In this document: positions 11,801-24,300 of the stretch, one piece after another
How positions within the stretch are numbered: position 1 is the stretch's first letter
How the letters are laid out: every line of letters begins with the position of its first letter
Assembly: GCA_916048095.2 (NCBI GenBank)
Contig: OU696579.1
Span: forward strand, 4,840,235 to 4,904,234
From: Sacculina carcini
Lineage: Eukaryota > Arthropoda > Thecostraca > Sacculinidae
Length of the DNA stretch: 64,000 bases
Reading direction: 5' to 3'
Made by a program: the position numbers and the translations under genes
Notes under the pieces: generated by a model
Databases searched by the model: none
What the model saw: only the letters and a program-made list of their open reading frames with translations
Told to the model about the DNA's origin: nothing

Positions 11801-12153
11801 CTCGAAAATGTCAATTTCGTGTTCCGATACGGACCATCTGGATTGAACTAAAATTGGATTAAAACTATTGTATATACTCGAAGGCAGTGGCGGAAAAATG
11901 ATTTGGGACTGAAATTTGAATAGCCGTCAATTGACGGCTCCGGCTCTTTTAGTGTTAATCTGGTAGAGAGAATCATGTCCGGATGGATGATCGTGTAAAC
12001 CAAAGCATATGATGGTCCAAATCACTCATGTTGTTAACTTGAATTATTCCGTGGCTAGCTAATGACCACACAAACATATTTTTTAATATATTATTTTTGT
12101 TTTATATATGCTAGGAAGCAATGCGATGCTGTGTGTGTGTAAGAGACACTGAC

Positions 12154-12315
12154 TTTAGAACGAAGAATGCCAACACACAACACGGCGGAGAAGAGCAGTT
12201 TGTCTTTCTCAAACAGTGAGCGACACACGTTTCGATAGATGCTCCTTGTGAAATGGTCATTGAGGGCTTGCACTCTCGCTCGAATGTCTGTCGGTTTGTC
12301 GCTCAGGTGAATCGA
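12154..12315 (-). CDS. DNAH: Dynein exon 25, lead-in to AAA6
   Basis: It encodes [20 protein letters not shown] and [20 protein letters not shown], with 54 whole codons. Acceptor ATCTAG|TCGATT, donor AAA|GTCAGT. No further dynein exon is recognisable to the left. Confidence 0.92.
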
Positions 12316-15300
12316 CTAGATGAGACATTTAAACGGAGAAAAATAATAAAGCTAATGAATGTTAGTATTGGTTTATATAGTAAAAATGCATAACTACAAA
12401 AATGATAACCCAAACATGAGAAATTCACAAAACCGCTCCATAAAACAGTAGACAATTTTCATCAATTTTCTTGATTTCAACCCGACAACCCTTTCAAGTC
12501 TGAGTACCTACTTGATCATCACTAGAGTTGGGAATTTTATCTGATCACATATAATATTTTTTCACATGAAATGCCATTTAGGCGAGAAAAAAAATAAAAT
12601 ACGATTTTCACTGGATAATGTTGCCCAAATATATAATTATATAGTTTGCGCTTGGCATAAATAATTGTTAATTCTGTTAATTATTGTAATTACACATATC
12701 ACGGATTTGTCATGTTATGATACACTCGAACACTGCATAAATGTACAATATTAATGCCAGCAATGCTAACAATGGGTATATAGCAACGTTCGTGATAGAT
12801 TATAATCTATTTCATAATTACTTAATAATAATTTAGTGTGACAACGTGGCAAAGGGTTTCAGAGGATTTACAATAACTCGCTATGCAGATCAAATCGCTC
12901 CAAGCTAGGTGCACGTGATATTTTGTTTTTTTTGGGAATGAAGGGTTCTACATACATGTACTCACTTACTCATGTACTCATTGTACTCATGTACATACTG
13001 TATTCACTTTTTCGGGATATCTTCTACACAAATTGCTTAAATGGTGTTAGTATTGCCACGCTCAAAAAGGTTTACGAAATTCAATGTGAAGTCGAATTTT
13101 CCCAGAAAAACATGTACAATAAAAGCCCTCTTATCCGGCATCCGAGTATCCGGCACCTTCAAGTATTCGGCAAATTTTCCCCGAGTTGGTACTCTGAAAT
13201 GATTCGCACCATTGAAACCACTAAGTTGAAAATTATGTTGGAAACCATTGGCTAATCAAAGCTCACTGTCTGATGAATACACTACTGAGTTGAAAAACGC
13301 TGAAATTCAGGTGAACATATTGTCCACACGTTGTTCTGATGCGGTATTGAGAAGTTAACATATTGACCACACCTTTAGCCCCACTCACAGGTATTTGTAT
13401 GACTCTGAATATAGGAGAATCTGCGGCTCTGAATACAGCAGTATTGTATCAGCTGATCTTTGTTATGGTAAGATGCGTGAGTGTAGGGAGGTGATTGTGG
13501 ACATAATTTTGCTTCTATTCAGGCATCCGGCACTTTCAAGTATCCGGCATGTCGGCGGTCCCGTTGATACCGGATAAGAGGGCTTTTACTGTATAAAGCG
13601 AGCAGCATTTGTTGCGATGCAGGTGTCAAAGACGTGTCGGCTGGTCACAAGTCGCACCTCAATCGACACAACAAATCGGGTCCTAACTCGAAAAACATTA
13701 AATATAAATGTCCATGTAGAATCGAATCATAGGGATTATTGCGCCTTGAAACAACATTCCAAAATGACATTTCGAGTGTAGTTCCTCATGTTTCACAGAT
13801 CCCCCGCATCATTTTCCTTAGCTCCACTCAGCCCTCACCCGGTAAATCCTGGCGCCGCTACTACATCCCTACCTTATCGGAACAGCCCAATCAAGGTAAA
13901 ACTTTCTCCACGCACTACGAACATTTCTCCTCCGTAAAGGTGGTTTCCCAATAGAATGTCGCTAGATACATGCTTAAAGCGCAAATCATCTACAAAACAG
14001 TCCAAAATTAAGAAATTATATGAAAATTGAATAATATATTTTGGGGGTCTTGGCAACATATTTCGGCATTTTGCGTCACATAATAAAACATAAAACGCCG
14101 AAAATTATCACATAAAATTCCCATCTCTAATCATCACATATAATGCACACACTGAAATTCAACACGCGTCCATTAGTTAGAAACGACCACCCCAAAGACA
14201 CTCGTTCACTCACGTTTAAAAACAGCGCGATGAACCAGTCGAGCGAGTATTGGTACATGGGATCAACTACATTCATCTGCGACACGGCGAAGAAGAGCGT
14301 GCTGGCGTGTGAGGCGACCGCCCGGTACTCGGAGCGAGCCGCGTCAATCTCCTTCTCTGTTTCGGCAGCCACCTGCTGCTTTTGCTGGATGCTCTCCGAG
14401 AGCACCTGTGCATGCCGTACGCATGTGTACACATGTGCATGCCGAGTGTGGCGAAAGTGAGATCAGTTATATGGCAACATTAAAGAAGGAGACAATTAGC
14501 CTTGATTCACTTTGTTTTTTGGCTCACTTCTGCATCAATATGGTGACGACAGAATCTTAGACACAGCTTACCGTCTCAAACAAACACATAATTGCCCACT
14601 ACGAAACATAAATGGAAGAACAGTGTGTAGCACTTACACAATCTAGTGATGACAACTTGATTAAATATTTCATGTTTAAACTCAGGCTTGCCTTGGAAGA
14701 CGACAGCACTTCAATAGCCACTTCATCCTCGAGTATGTTGCCCTCGGACGATCCCAGCACTCGGAGGATCTGGTTCTCAATGTCCTTCAACTGCTTCTGG
14801 TTATCGGCGTTCTCGACTATCAGGCAATTCTTTTTGTTCTCCAGCGCCGGTCGTTCTTCGGTGGCGACGAGTCCCAGCAACTGCTCCTCCAGTCCCATTG
14901 GCGTGATCATGAAGTTCAACAGCGATACTTTGATGACCACTTCGGGCAGATAGTGAGGGTTGCGCAGTCTGGTGGTCATGTACAGTCGAAAGTCGGGCGA
15001 GTACTCAAACACTGCTTCGCCTATTTTGATGCACTCGATGCCACCTTGCTTGAATGTAGCTCTCTGCAGTATCGGGTCTGTACAATCAGGTGCGCATAAT
15101 AACACGGACCAGCGCATAATATAGTTAGCAACGCGCATATAGCTAGCAAGATTCGAGAGATGCCAGAACTAATTGCTGATTTGAAAATGGTGCGAACACT
15201 GAAAAAAGTTAAGAACCACTGGTGTATAGTGAGTGTACACACCCAACAGCGGGTCTAATTCCTCTCCGACACTCTCGATCAGCAGCGGTTTTCCCAACTG

Positions 15301-18300
15301 GATGGAGTTTTCCAGCGCTCTCGCCAAGTTGACACTCGACATTTTCATCACGGTGAGACCCTCGTCCTTCTCCAAGTTCATCACCCATTTAGAAGCTTGA
15401 CCCTGCAGCCATCACCACACCAACATACACACACACACCGCAGAATAGATGGATGTCGACTGGCTGGAGCAATGTGACACACACGCAGACGAGAGGAGGA
15501 CAAATGGCTTGCCTGCGGGTCGATCATGAGTGGCCAGCGTCTAGAATTTGTCACTATGATTCCGTTGTCGACCGAGTAGTTATCCGCCGGTAAACCAGCT
15601 ATTTGCCATGCCCGAATCTTGACCGGATCGCCGAGCGTGGCTATCAGAGAGAACGGATACGAACACTGAACGCCCGCCTGGAGGCATTGCTGGTTCCAGT
15701 GCTCCATGATCTCCTGCAGACACACACGACTTCCAACGCTATCAATAAAAGCTTATCTATCATTCTGGGATTTGACCCTAGATGTCTGTATCACAGGGTT
15801 TGCTTGGTTTAAACATTTGGATTAAACCAAGTGATTTTTTTCCCAAAAATCATGGTTTTTTGAAAATTGATTTGTTTGACAGAAATGGTTTTTCTCATAT
15901 AGGAATGATCAAATATTTTCATAGTTAGCAAATGAGTTCATTAATACAGTTTTAGATCTTCATAAATATTACTTTTTGGCATGGTTTTATGGGTTTGCAC
16001 GATATGGGAAACATTCTTATTAACATTTTTGGTTTTTGCTGGGGAAACATCGTAGTTGGTATTTATGAGAAATCCTAAATATTTACGACAAAACATTTGA
16101 GTTTCTATGAAAAACACTAGTTTTAGAAACCTCTGAGTTAAAAAAACTGTGTTTACTCTGAAAACAAACATGAATTAACCTCCATGGACAAAACGATTTT
16201 TAGCCACTAGGTTTTCATAAATAAGACCACTGGGTATTTGGTTTGGACTTTGCAAACATATGTGGGTGTTGAAAATCGACTGCTTTCGCAATTGGAAGCG
16301 GATTAAAACTCCCGTTGCCTATAGATGCTACAAGGTGAAATCCAAGATCCTGTGTGCACATTTTTATGATTTTATTTTTGTCTTTTTTAAATATTTACAA
16401 AACTCTTGGTAAGTGGTACTAAAGGTTAAATAAAGGTTAAATGCCTAAGTGGCAGCTGCTACACGGGAAGAAGCCGAAGCTTATGAACACACACAGGCGT
16501 GCCCCGTGCAGCTCGCTGCCACCGCAGAACCGACCCTCTCCACGCTATGACGCCACAAGGACGTAAGACGTATTAGAGAGGGCCACCTCCCCAGAATGCA
16601 TGGCACAACTCATGACTGATATCTGGTACCATCTTTTTCTGCTGGGTGGACAGGGGCTGTGGGATTGTAGAATTCGCCCAATGAAATTCTGCTCCGCCAG
16701 GATTCGAATCACGGACCTCCCGCTTGTGAGGCGGGTGTGCTAACAACTGCACCACGGAGTCGACTAAATATGTACTAAAATATGTTGAACTATATACTAA
16801 ATAGCATGGTACAATCCTTTCTTTGATTTGTGTGTGTGCAAAGTGTAATAAAACCAAATAAACAAAAAAGTAATGTTTTTTTGTTTTTTTATAAAAAACC
16901 ATGTTTTTCTTATTATTTTTTTAAACGGATTTTTTCAAAATCATAAGACGCACAGCTGTATCATAAGACGTACTTACCCTTCAACCATGCCTAGTCTGTC
17001 AACATGGGCGTGCTATTGATGTGCTATTGAGATGTGGGATTGTAGGACAAGCTGCACATTACTCTAAATATTTTGCTTATTAGCAGTTATTGTCTTGTTG
17101 AGTGTTCAACTATACGCCATATTTGGTGCAAATAACTGAAACACTTGATGCATATAATGCATTGTAGATTCAACTACAATCTAAACCAGTCTACGTCTCG
17201 GCTCAATTTTTACCATCATATTATATGCACCAAGAACCGTGGTCGTGCCAGGACTTTTTCCCGTGGGGGTTGAGGGGCTTGGAGAAACATAGGGTGACCA
17301 TATTCCAAATCTAAGAAATGAAGGCACTTGTGCACGCGCGAAAATTAGACCTTTCCTCTATAGATCAATGACAAATGTTTTAAAATACGTATTTTGGGCT
17401 CGGATCAAACAATCATACACTCGCAGAGGTATCATATCGAATTTAACTACTCAAATTATTCAAACGCCAGATATTTGAAGCATTTTACAAAAAGACCCCG
17501 TACAGGCCGGACAGCCTCCAAAACTAAGATATTTCCCTTAAAAAGAGAACTTATGGTCACCCCACAAAACATGAGCAACTTCACTCCAAATGTTCATGGT
17601 AAGGATTATTGGGGCGCTTAGGGGGTTGTATGAAATATTGACTCCAGCTGCCTCCAGCTGCTGCTCCAGCTCCTGCTGCTGACTGTTGCAGGGTGATTGG
17701 TAGAGACTTATTGGGGCCGGTTATAGGCATATACACCGGCATATTAGGCACAGGCAAACTAGGCGGCCGCCTAGGCTCCCAGATTGGTGAGGATCTCACA
17801 CAGGAATTCATATTTCATATAACATTGCAAATGCCGATTGTTATTGCATCGGAGACTAGTGATGTGAAATTAACTTCTGAAAACTGCTGCCTATCTAAAC
17901 CATATGTCGTCCAGAGGAGAACGCAGCACAGTTGAATCATTTTGTGGGGGAATGACAAATTTGGGTAGAAGCATGAACAAGATAAAAAGAGGAAAATAAA
18001 GTGTTTCCTACAGAAGACACCATCCGCGGAAATTTATATCGATCACTTTGAGTTCGCCATTTGGAAGACGATATGTGTATGTTTTGCATTTATTACATTG
18101 GAACGTTCCTGGACCCAGTCGAATACCAGGTCGACACTTGGCGGGGACAAGGCAAACCCTGTGACCCAACCATTCTGCAAAAATCAGTTTAATATGTTGG
18201 TTCCTTAGTAAGGAACACGTCAGATATGAAGCTGAAAAGAACAGATATTTTCGTGTATTAGCAAATAGTAAGTACAAATGATGGAAGTGCCAGATATCCA

Positions 18301-21300
18301 TGGCATGCCACATGACATATGGTAAAAATGTAAATGAGAGTGAGAAAAGAGAATGAAAATGTGGGTATCATACCCATTCGCATACAACACACCCATACAC
18401 ATTCGTACACACACATAGGCATACACATCAAGAGTTACTTAGATATAATTTAATGTCACATGACAATCGTTCAAACGCAAACACACTCACACGCACACAA
18501 ACGCACGCGCATTGGCACCCACACATACACACAAGTATATCAATAGTTAATTACAAAACAGTTATAAATGTCACAGGACACTGCCTGGCACATATACACA
18601 CACATACACACATACATACACATACATAACACACGCAATATATATTGGAAGACAGACATATTGATCAAAGATGCGTGCGTGTGTGAGTGTTTATATTGGA
18701 TGTATGTCTCCGCTCTGGGAGCGTGCTCCGTGTACGGCCGATGACCCGCGATATGTTCGACATACACGTCACGGGACCACCGCAGCGTCCCCGACACCAT
18801 CATCCGTCGCATGAGTCGGCTGTAGCGACAACTGATGTGCAGGCGGCCTAGGACACGCTCGCTACCCTTCCACCAGGTGCTGAGCGAACCCACAACAAAG
18901 GCTATCAGATCCGACTGCTTGCCCCGGGACCGCAGTTCGGCCGCCAAATCCGCGTATGGCGACCTTTTCATCAGCTGCTGAATTGAATGCCTGACAGCCG
19001 TTCTCAAAGGCCACTGGACGTGGACAATTACAACATGGTTGCCTCGAGTGACGATGAGGTCAGGCCGCAGTGTCGACGTGCTGCCAGGCACGCGTCGGTT
19101 GACGCGAGTGTTTTCACCTGTCCGATCAGCAGCCGGCAGAGCTCGCACCAGGCGTGCCAGAATAGCATTGCGCCTGTGTTGCTGTGCGGCGCTGTGCACA
19201 CGACAGTGTGTGAGCACTTGCGGGAGGGTCTCATTGGCGTACCCACAACGGCGGCAGCTGGTGTTGACAGCCTGCGCTCCACGAGAGTAGCCATTCAGTG
19301 GCACATTCAGTGACCCAGACGGGCCCGGTGCACAAAGCGCCACTCAACAAACCGTGTGAAGCTACCGTTGTAGGTGTAGTGTGAGCTAATTGGTTGTTCC
19401 GCCACACTGGATATCACCTTGTCCTGGTGCGGTAGCCCAACACGCTTCGCCTCCCGCCATTTGCGCACTTCATCTCTGATGATCGCAGATGACTTGCGCG
19501 AAGACACCTTCTTGTCGTTCAGGAACAACGCGGTTACACCTTCCGCAGTAGGTCCAAAACGGAGAACTGACCTGGCCATAATGGTCCTGAAGGCGACTCG
19601 AATGCTCGACATGGGCGTGGCGCGGCCGCTTCCGTGACACATTCGTCACCCGTTGAGGTAGTCCATCAGATGTTGTAGGGTGGGCTCCGACTGCACCCTG
19701 CCGGCCACGACATGCCTCAACTGATCAGGCCAGGGTGCCAGGGTCCGAGTGCCAGGGACGCTACTCGAGCGTCTTTGCAGTTCAATAGCTGCAGCCATGA
19801 TGATACAAGCAGGATGTCCGCCTCTTGGCACAGATCACTCAGTCCGATGACGCCGCAAGAAGTAGGAATAGGTGGTGAAGAGTGAAACGAGACGGAAGAT
19901 TGAGCAAGCCTTTCACCTTCCACACGATTTCTCGTTGTAGTCGGCTCAGGCTTGGTTTTGTGAGGAGGCCTTTAGCGAAGAGGGTGAGTTAGAAAAGGAG
20001 CGATGGAAGAGCGGTGGGAGTCAAGTTTTTGCTAGGGGGCGAGAGCAGAATGAAGAATAAGGTTATTTTCGGCGTACATCGGACATAAGCTGATCCATGT
20101 CGGCGTGCAGGAAATACCTGCCAGTCGGCCTCCCCAGGTACCTATACTGCCCCTCCGTCTAGAGTGATGGCAGAGGCACGCCATTGAAGACAGCTGGTGT
20201 GCTGAGATACGTGACAGGTTACAATACTGCACATTTGCTGGCGTTGATGGAAAGGCCAGCCTACGCGCAGACATCGTGCACCTGAGACAGTGCAAGAGAG
20301 AGCTGGGTCTCGCTGTGACAGATGAGGGCGGTGTCATCAGCAAAGGCGAGATGTTCGACGCCTACCTCGGTCAAGCTCCGCAGCAGTGGCTCCATTGCGA
20401 AGACAAATATGATACCACTGAGCGGGCATCCCCGTCTGATACCTCTAATTTGTGGGATGGGGCCGATACACCTCGGTGTGTGATGAATGTGGTGGCACTG
20501 TGCGTGTAAATGTCGGTGATGATTGATAATGTGTCTGTGGGGACACCCAGCAAGATTAGTGTGCCCCACAGAAGTGCGTGTGATACTGAGACGAATGCGT
20601 TTGGTATGTCAATGAAAGTGATGTGTGTCGATGTGTTGGATTTGCGCGCCCTGGCAACGGGAGACTGTACCACAAAGTTGTGTTCCAGCACGCCATCGAA
20701 GGGACAGACACCTTTTTGAGAGCGTGTGAGAATGTTGAGTGTTTCTGTCCAGTGTGAGAGGCGATCGGCCTAAACACCCACGTAGAGTTTGGCGATTGTG
20801 TTGCCAAGAGCGATCGGTCGCCAGCTCTTCAGCTCTTTGGGGTCATCATCCTTGTGGAGAATGATGGTTCTGGAAGACTTCCACGCGACGGGAGTCCTCC
20901 CAGTCAGTCGGCATGCATTAAACATGGCTGTGAGGATTGAGCAGTCAGGATCGAGGCGTTTCCAGTCTGAATACCTCAACCCATGCGGACCCGGTGTGGT
21001 GTTTTGTGTGTGGTTGAGTCTGCGCTGGACCTCAGTGGTTATGATGGGTTGTGATAGTGTGGGTGCTGGTGTGGGTGTGGTATCTGGCGCTGACATTGGG
21101 CGGTCAGACCATCTCGGCGACGAGGCAGTTTCGCCACAAAAATATCTGCCTACCACCAATGGCTCAATATCACATGGTGGTATTGTCTCACCCACCAGCT
21201 GTCTGGTGGTGTCAGCTGTCTGGTGTTGTCTGTGGACGACAGCTTTGCTGGTCCGGTAGTCGCTTTGAATTTTCGCTGCAACTGCCGGATCATATGGTGG

Positions 21301-24300
21301 GCTGCGCCACATCTGTCTGTGGTCAAGGTGTTCTGTGTGGTTGCTGGGTTGTGCGTTGTGCCTGTGTGCATGATTGTTTGTGTCGGTGTTCGTGGTTTGT
21401 CTTGGGTGGTTCTGATGCCGTGTGGTGAGGTCGCTGAGGTCCCGTGCTTTTTGTGTGATTTTGTTTATGAGAATGTCCATGATGCAGAATGTTGTGTTTG
21501 TGTTCATTTGTGAGAGTGCCTCGCGAACCTGATTGAGCGTGTTATGTGGTGGTGTTCTGCGTGTGTTTCCGTGTTGGTGTGTGGGGTCCGTTTGACTGCT
21601 GTCCAATAGCCTGGCACCGCCCTGGTGAAGTGTATGCAATGTCAGCTGTCTGTAGACGACAGCTTTGCTGGTCCGGTAGTCGCTTTGAATTTTCGCTGCA
21701 ACTGCCGGATCATATGGTGGGCTGCGCCACATCTGTCTGTGGTCAAGGTGTTCTGTGTGGTTGCTGGGTTGTGCGTTGTGCGTGTGTGCATGATTGTTTG
21801 TGTCGGTGTTCGTGGTTTGTCTTGGGTGGTTCTGATGCCGTGTGGTGAGGTCGCTGAGGTCCCGTGCTTTTTGTGTGATTGTGTTTATGAGAATGTCCAT
21901 GATGCAGAATGTTGTGTTTGTGTTCATTTGTGTGAGTGCCTCGTGAACCTGATTGAGCGTGTTATGTGGTGGTGTTGTGCGTGTGTTTCGGTGTTGGTGT
22001 GTGGGGTCCGTTTGACTGCTGTCCAATAGCCTGGCACCGCCCTGGTGAAGTGTAATGTCTTGTGTGCTGAGTGTTTTGTGGTGAGTGTGATGGTGATGCA
22101 CTGCTGTCATCAGACTGAGACAGCAGCAGCAGGTTTGCGGTGCTTCTTAGGTGGTGGTTGTTGTGTGTTCTGTTTATAGGCGGCGTCGGAGTTCGCTGCT
22201 GAGACTGGCTGCCCCTAGCAGTGCGCACCTGTTGTGGTTGTCGGGAGACATGCTGCTGGCACGCCGGTTTCGACGATGGTGCGCCGAAAGTACGCGGAGC
22301 GTTGCCGACATTGTTTGACGGCGACGTGTCGTGACGTGTTTGTGTTGGTGGTGATGATGGAGAGTGTTGACCCAATAACTGTAATGCTGGTGAGGAAGAT
22401 GATGACAATGACGAGGATGACGGTGACGATAATGATGATCGTGACGATGGTGACGATGATTATGAAGATGACGGTGAAAACGGTAGTCGCGGCGGGGGCG
22501 ATGGGGAGATCGGTCCAATGAGTGACGCCAGGTATGAACGCGGTGACGCTGGCGGTGCTGCAGGATCGGCTACTGTCCAGCGACCGCGCGGCGGCGAAAC
22601 GGGGGATGCTGGTTGCGTGACGCTCACATGTGCGGTCGTGGCGGCAACATCGTTCGCAGGTGGATCAGTCGGCCGCTCCCGTACATCCCCGACAGTCGGA
22701 CGAACGTGGATAGTCGACGAGGGCGCGCGTCGACTGGCGTGAACCCCGCCCCCGGGACCAAGGCGAGAGGAGTGAAAGTGGTGGGTGGGGATGTAGGTGG
22801 AGATGTGGTGTATATGTGAGTAGGTGTTGACATGGTAGGCGTCGTGAGGGTTGGAGTGTGTGGTTTGAGTGACCGGAGAGGTGACAATGGATGTGGCGGT
22901 GAGAGGAGGAGTAGTGGTGTGGGAAGGAGTGGTGGTGTGGGGAGGAGTGGGGGTATTGGAAGGAGTGGTGGTGTGGGAAGGAGTGGTGGTGTGGGAAGGA
23001 GTGGTGGTGTGGGAAGGAGTGGTGGACGTGGTGATATGACGTAAGGTGGTGGTGTGTGTGGAGTCAGACGTGGTACTTGTGATTGTGGTGACTGTGAGTG
23101 TGAGGGTGGAGTGTGCCACTCGCCATTGATCCGCCGCCGATGGTTTGGCCGCATTCTCTGTCCATGTTGATGATGCTGCGACGGTGGCTGTCGGTTGGTT
23201 GTTGCCACCGAAGGTCGCTGTGGCTGCTGCTGTGGCTGCTGGCGCCGGCACATATTGGTGTGGTTCACCAGCGCTCGGGAGTTCGTGAAGCGCTGGGGAC
23301 AATGCCGGCAGCCGTAACTCTGTGTCAGCACCGCTGTGCTCACCTCTCCGGGGGTGTTGATTGGCGACACCGGTGGGTCGACGGTTGCACTCGCATCGGT
23401 CGTCGACACCGCCTGCACGCGTACACCGAGGTGCGTGTAGCGGCGTGGACCGCCTTCAGATGGCGCAGGAGGTTGGCGCGCACCTGTGTGTAGGCACCAC
23501 GAAGGGTGATGGCGTACGTGGCGCCAGATTCGGTGCACGGGTAGGCGGTCACATCCGGCAGCGACAGGTAAATGCGCACCACTGCGGCGCTGGCGTCCAG
23601 GGTGGCCGCTTGATGCGCCACCAGTGGCGTGTTGGCCGCCATCACAGATCACAACAACAACACTGAACACTGCTTCCCACTTCCGGCCAGGGGTCAATGT
23701 AGCGAAAGCGTTACAGATAATGAGGTAGAAAGAGAGATAAAAGAAGATAAGAGCACAACGAGAAGAGTAGAAGAGTAAGCAAGAGCAGAGAGAGAAAACA
23801 AGAGCCAAGGAGATAGAATAGAGTGGACAGCAAAGAAGAGAGAATAATATGTTTAGAATAGGAGTGTAATACGTGTATTCACAAAACGATACGTAAGACT
23901 GAGCTTAAGTGAACACAATAGCCAGCGAACACATACACACCGCACACAGACATACACCAGAACGTTCCGCGGATAGACGCTGCACGGCTTGCAATATAAT
24001 CTTGCAGTGCTCAAGTAACCAAGCGAAGCATAGGCGCACGCAGTATGTTACACCTTCCCCAAGTTTGATAACAACAGTTTATACAACTTCAATCAACCTG
24101 CATCGTGGATTCGTGAAGTAAATCAAGCACCTGCTCTACGAATAAGTTTACACGAATACAAATATAGAATGAGCCCCACAGGCAGAAAGTATGTATGAAA
24201 ATCACATTGTAATGTAGTCATCTAGGTAGCTAGGAGCACGTCGCTGGCGCGCACTACAACGTGGACCTTGATGATCGTGGTCTTCGTCCACGAGTACATC

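Larger units (their letters stand above)
4575..11958 (+). mobile_element. piggyBac-type transposon, split by LTR elements
   Basis: TTAA at 4,575-4,578 is followed by CACTGG, and at the right end AGTG is followed by TTAA (11,955-11,958): inverted ends with the TTAA target duplication typical of piggyBac. Both ends carry the same subterminal sequence CGGAGCCGTCAATTGACGGC in opposite orientation (about 4,618 and 11,930-11,949). The 3' part of a transposase (10,740-11,800) lies just inside the right end. The transposase 5' part is missing, and the middle is occupied by a BEL/Pao fragment and a full Gypsy element. Linking the two ends into one element is inference from matching inverted repeats. 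Confidence 0.75.

Noticed and set aside
16692..16759. Possible tRNA-Val gene
   Set aside because: It recurs at 28,808 with the same long body and TTTAACC tail, so it is the head of a SINE.
18008..18130. Short minus-strand peptide [12 protein letters not shown] resembling a Gypsy integrase tail
   Set aside because: Too short, and it lies across and just past the U2 3' end; no other Gypsy sequence adjoins it.
22460..23302. Very T/P-rich and H-rich open frames on both strands at 21-23 kb as separate genes
   Set aside because: They are alternative frames of the repeat-rich linker of the U2-targeted LINE.
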